Assembly: GCA_955652265.1 (NCBI GenBank)
Contig: CATPBD010000255.1
Coordinates: 1 to 8,691, forward strand
Reading direction: 5' to 3'
DNA from: an uncultured Gemmatimonadaceae bacterium
GTDB lineage: Bacteria; Gemmatimonadota; Gemmatimonadetes; Gemmatimonadales; Gemmatimonadaceae
Length of the DNA: 8,691 nucleotides
Part shown: one piece after another, positions 5,967-8,691 of the stretch
How the letters are laid out: the number at the start of each line of letters is the position of its first letter
How positions within the stretch are numbered: the first letter of the stretch is position 1
The notes under the pieces: model-generated
What the model was told of the DNA's origin: nothing
The model's input: only the letters and a program-made list of their open reading frames with translations
Database searches by the model: none
Position numbers and translations under genes: made by a program

Positions 5967-7793
5967 CTATTCGTGCGCCGAGGAAGCATTCACCCCACCG
6001 GAGCCTTCGAAGATATTTCCATCGAGGAATCCAGGCAACCCGTCGCGCAAAAAAGCAGCATCCCCGAAAGCGGAGAGTAGGCGACGGCGCAGCTCTCCTT
6101 CGGCTTCACGGGCAGTTCTCGATTCGAGCGCGGCGTTCGCCGCCTCAGCCGCGACTGCGACGCTGACGCCCCGTACAATGCGCTTGACGAGGGGGACGGC
6201 CCGACCCGCCACGCTCAGTGAGCGGACTCCAAGTCCGATGAGCGCGAAGGCCATGAGAGGCTGTGAGGCCATCTCCCCGCAGACCGCGACCTCCATGTGG
6301 TGAGCGACGCCCACGTCCACAATTCGCTTGATCAGCGTCAACACCGCCGGGTGCAGTGGGGTGAAGCGGGACGCGAGATTAGCGCTGCCGCGGTCTACAG
6401 CCAACGTGTATTGAACCAGATCGTTGGTTCCGATGCTGAAGAAAGAGACGTCGTCTACCAGAGTATGGATCGACAACGCGGCAGCCGGAGTCTCGACCAT
6501 CACTCCGAGCGGAAGTTCGTGACGGTATTCCACTCCCCTCGCGTCCAGCTCGGCCGCCGCTTCGTTCAGGAGGTGGCGGGCCTGCAGTACCTCGTCGAGG
6601 GTGATGATGAGCGGAAACATTATGCGGACATCTCCGTGCATTGCCGCGCGTAACAGAGCACGAAGCTGGGTCTTGAAAAGCTCGGGCTCATCTAGGCACA
6701 TCCTGATGGCACGCCAACCGAGGAACGGATTGGGATCCGTCGGATACCCTCCGATCGGGAGCTTGTCGCCCCCCACGTCGAACGTGCGGATCACGACCGG
6801 CCGTCCACCAAACGCTTCTACGACGTGACGGTACGCTCGATACTGCTCCTCCTCGTCCGGCATCGTCGCTCTGCCGACGACCAGGAATTCCGTGCGCATG
6901 AGTCCCACGCCTTCGGCACCACTGTGCGCGGCGAATTCCGCCTCCTCGGGAAGGTCGACGTTCGCTCGCAGTGTCACCCAGTGCCCATCGAGCGTAACTG
7001 AATCAGCGGTGGCCATCGCCTGTAGCTCGGTCACCTCCGCCGCTTCTCGCGCCCGCCGCTCACGATACGTGACGATCTGTGCCGGGGTCGGATTGATCAC
7101 GAGCACACCCGAGGTGCCGTCGAGGATTACGTGCTCGTTTCCGTTGAGACGCTGCGTCGCCTCGCGCAAGCCCACAACGGCCGGGAGGCCGAGCGATCGG
7201 GCGAGAATCGCGACGTGTGACGTGCGAGTGCCGGCGTCGGTCGCGATGCCGATAATGGCCTCGCGATCGAGCTGCACAGTCAGGCTGGGCGTGAGATCGT
7301 GGGTGACGAGAATCTTGTTCGATCCCTTGGGCAGATCCACCGGATCGTGATCAGGAAGCCCGAGCAGGATCGACAGCACGCGTATGTGCACGTCGATCAG
7401 ATCCCCGACTCTCTCCCGCAACATTGGTCGCGCGTGACTGGCAAATTGTTGGCGCCACTCGAAGAGAACGAGGTCGAACCCTTTCTCCGCGCCGAGGTTC
7501 TGCTGAATAAGCTCTTCAACCTGGCGTAATAGCTCGCCGTCCTCGAGGATCGACAGCTGCACGTCGAAGATCGCGGCTTCATCGGGACCGGCGTGCTTTT
7601 CGGTCCGGGCTCTGACCTGTCGCAGCCTGTCGCTAGCCGTCTCGAGCGCCTGATGGAAGCGTTTGATTTCACCTGGAATTGCTTCGTCGGGAATGATGCG
7701 GTGTCGAACGTCGGGAACTTCCCAACGGAGAAGGTGGACCTGCCCGTCCACGATCCCGGGAGACGCCGGCATGCCGGCAAGTCCCGTGGACAT
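5967..7793 (-). CDS. ptsI: PTS Enzyme I, phosphoenolpyruvate-protein phosphotransferase
   Basis: A 608-residue cytoplasmic enzyme that takes phosphate from phosphoenolpyruvate and passes it to HPr. Numbered from the ATG at 7793, the N-terminal half holds the HPr-binding region and the phosphohistidine motif [20 protein letters not shown] with His193 as acceptor. The C-terminal PEP barrel has GLMRTEFL (Arg300), [11 protein letters not shown] (Arg336), GVMVETPAA (Glu434), [19 protein letters not shown] and VCGEMA (Cys505), all at spacings close to E. coli EI (His189, Arg296, Arg332, Glu431, Cys502). It runs about 30 residues beyond the usual C-terminus ([20 protein letters not shown] and on). 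The ATG at 7793 is preferred to the adjacent TTG at 7796 because GGGGAG lies five bases before the ATG but only two before the TTG. It overlaps the HPr stop by one base (TGATG). All active-site residues are present, so it should be functional. Confidence 0.97.
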   Translation of the reverse strand: MSTGLAGMPASPGIVDGQVHLLRWEVPDVRHRIIPDEAIPGEIKRFHQALETASDRLRQVRARTEKHAGPDEAAIFDVQLSILEDGELLRQVEELIQQNLGAEKGFDLVLFEWRQQFASHARPMLRERVGDLIDVHIRVLSILLGLPDHDPVDLPKGSNKILVTHDLTPSLTVQLDREAIIGIATDAGTRTSHVAILARSLGLPAVVGLREATQRLNGNEHVILDGTSGVLVINPTPAQIVTYRERRAREAAEVTELQAMATADSVTLDGHWVTLRANVDLPEEAEFAAHSGAEGVGLMRTEFLVVGRATMPDEEEQYRAYRHVVEAFGGRPVVIRTFDVGGDKLPIGGYPTDPNPFLGWRAIRMCLDEPELFKTQLRALLRAAMHGDVRIMFPLIITLDEVLQARHLLNEAAAELDARGVEYRHELPLGVMVETPAAALSIHTLVDDVSFFSIGTNDLVQYTLAVDRGSANLASRFTPLHPAVLTLIKRIVDVGVAHHMEVAVCGEMASQPLMAFALIGLGVRSLSVAGRAVPLVKRIVRGVSVAVAAEAANAALESRTAREAEGELRRRLLSAFGDAAFLRDGLPGFLDGNIFEGSGGVNASSAHE

Positions 7794-8059
7794 CAACTCT
7801 CCCCGAACTTGTTTGCGATCACGGCACAGAGCGCATCGAGCGCCGCCTCGGCGTCGTCACCCGTGGCGCGGAGGACAACCGTCGACCCGAACTCAGCGGC
7901 CAGCATCATCACCCCCATGATGCTCTTCGCGTTCACCTCGAGATCGTCGCGCACGATCGTGATGCTGCTCTTGAATTTTCCCGCCGCCTTTACGATCTCG
8001 GCGGCAGGGCGTGCGTGTATGCCCAGCTTGTTTACAATTCTTGCTTCGCGCTCAGGCAT
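7793..8059 (-). CDS. ptsH: Phosphocarrier protein HPr
   Basis: This 88-residue cytoplasmic protein relays phosphate from Enzyme I to the EIIA domains of sugar-specific PTS complexes. The active-site motif LGIHARPA places the phosphoacceptor at His15, the canonical position, with Arg17 beside it. A second motif, VNAKSIMGVMML, puts Ser46 where HPr kinase/phosphorylase acts in Firmicutes and many Proteobacteria, so regulatory phosphorylation is plausible if such a kinase exists nearby; none is in this window. The start is the ATG at 8059, which overlaps the stop of the EIID gene by one base (TGATG). The frame is open far upstream, but that extension is a shadow of EIID and does not look like protein. 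There is no strong Shine-Dalgarno, consistent with translational coupling. Confidence 0.97.
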   Translation of the reverse strand: MPEREARIVNKLGIHARPAAEIVKAAGKFKSSITIVRDDLEVNAKSIMGVMMLAAEFGSTVVLRATGDDAEAALDALCAVIANKFGES

Positions 8060-8691
8060 CAGGTAAGGACCGAGTAGAGTACGAACACCGCGAGAACACC
8101 AAGAGCAATGCGCCAGCCTTCCGCCCTCTCGCGCAAGCGCGCAAGCAACAGAATTCCGATCAACGCTGCGCCGATGATACCACCGGCGAGCACTCGCCCG
8201 GGACCGACCACTCGTTCCAGCGCTGTCGGTAGCGCGATGCCGGCGACAAACGCCGCCGCGCTCCCGATGTACTGCGGTCCCTGCCGCAAAACAGGATTGC
8301 CGAGCGCGGACGCGACGTTCAAGCCTCGAGACAGACCGCAGTGAAGTCCCCATGCTCTGAGCAGAAAGTGTCCAGCGTTGTACAGCAAGAGAAATGTACC
8401 GACAACCGCCAGTGCGGAGCCGCCCGCCCCGAAGACGCCGAGCGCGACAACCGAGCAGAACGGCAGCCAGCTCGCCCACACCAACCTGTCGCCGACGCTA
8501 CCGAGCGGACTGGCAAGCGCGCTGCGAAAGCGCTCGATTCTCGCTGGATCGACCCCTTCGAGCTCGGCCCGGGTGAGCGCGCCGATAGCGATTCCCGTGA
8601 GATACGGATGCGCATTGAAGTAGCGCGATTCTCGCGCCAGCGCGGCGCGGTACTGTGGGCCATCGATGCCGCCCGAGAGATATCTCAAGGC
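8059..8691 (-). CDS. PTS mannose/fructose/sorbose-family IID component (5' end beyond window)
   Basis: The last 210 residues of a membrane component of a mannose-class PTS; the reading frame runs out of the window, so the true start is not seen and roughly 25-40 N-terminal residues are missing by comparison with the family. Recognisable EIID features are RYFNAHPYLTG (23-33 of the visible part), the highly conserved SPLGSVGDRLVWASWLP (61-77), and LLLYNAGHFLLRAWGLHCG, followed by hydrophobic segments near the C-terminus. EIID works with EIIC to form the sugar channel, phosphorylated through EIIA and EIIB; those partners would be expected upstream, outside the window. The gene overlaps ptsH by one base, tying it to the general PTS proteins. 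The transported sugar cannot be told from this fragment. Confidence 0.92.
   Translation of the reverse strand, partial: ALRYLSGGIDGPQYRAALARESRYFNAHPYLTGIAIGALTRAELEGVDPARIERFRSALASPLGSVGDRLVWASWLPFCSVVALGVFGAGGSALAVVGTFLLLYNAGHFLLRAWGLHCGLSRGLNVASALGNPVLRQGPQYIGSAAAFVAGIALPTALERVVGPGRVLAGGIIGAALIGILLLARLRERAEGWRIALGVLAVFVLYSVLT

Noticed and set aside
5497..6303. Plus-strand open frame of 268 residues across the metK start and the Enzyme I end
   Set aside because: It spans two real minus-strand genes and their gap, shows no recognisable domain, and has the composition of antisense translation.
7794..7796. TTG at 7796 as the Enzyme I start
   Set aside because: It is only two bases from the Shine-Dalgarno, whereas the ATG immediately after it has normal spacing; the difference is one residue.
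8060..8479. Open frame extending HPr upstream by about 140 residues
   Set aside because: It is a shadow of the EIID gene. HPr is complete at 88 residues from the ATG at 8059 with His15 in the canonical position.
8686..8688. TTG at 8688 as the start of the EIID gene
   Set aside because: The frame stays open to the window edge and the family has additional N-terminal sequence before RYFNAHPYL, so this is an internal Leu codon.

Overview
The window is GC-rich and tightly packed, and every supported gene lies on the minus strand. Reading in the direction of transcription (from high to low coordinates), it holds two functional blocks of ten protein genes with almost no spare DNA. Non-ATG starts are frequent: GTG for metK and the ABC ATPase, TTG for the permease and probably for the periplasmic protein. 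Many genes meet by 1- or 4-base stop/start overlaps. GC content, one-strand operon style, a mannose-family PTS set with linked HPr and Enzyme I, and a cobalamin operon ending in a TonB receptor point to a Gram-negative-type (diderm) bacterium. Gemmatimonadota or a neighbouring phylum is my best guess; this is inference and no marker gene here proves it.

Block 1 (8691 to 4695): the 3' part of a mannose-family PTS IID membrane component, then HPr, Enzyme I and S-adenosylmethionine synthetase (metK). The PTS genes are joined by stop/start overlaps, metK follows 53 bases later, and a strong stem-loop after metK probably ends transcription. HPr has both the phosphocarrier His15 and a Ser46 in the setting that HPr kinase recognises, so the PTS may be regulatory as much as transport-related.

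Block 2 (4673 to 1): a bifunctional-nuclease (DUF151) protein, probably read from a leaderless message, overlaps an unrecognised membrane-anchored periplasmic protein with an N-terminal carboxypeptidase-regulatory-like beta-sandwich. A clear cobalamin (B12) riboswitch follows immediately. Below it lies a B12 uptake operon in the order binding lipoprotein (btuF), permease (btuC), ATPase (btuD) and outer-membrane TonB-dependent receptor (btuB-like, cut by the window edge). Together these would carry cobalamin across the outer membrane, periplasm and inner membrane, with the riboswitch shutting the operon down when B12 is plentiful.

There is no gene-free stretch longer than 300 bases. I see no tRNA, rRNA, CRISPR array, insertion sequence or phage gene. 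Most of the window is recognisable core metabolism. The less explained parts are the membrane-anchored protein at 3206-4165, the expression platform of the riboswitch, and the promoter layout around 3200 and 4670.
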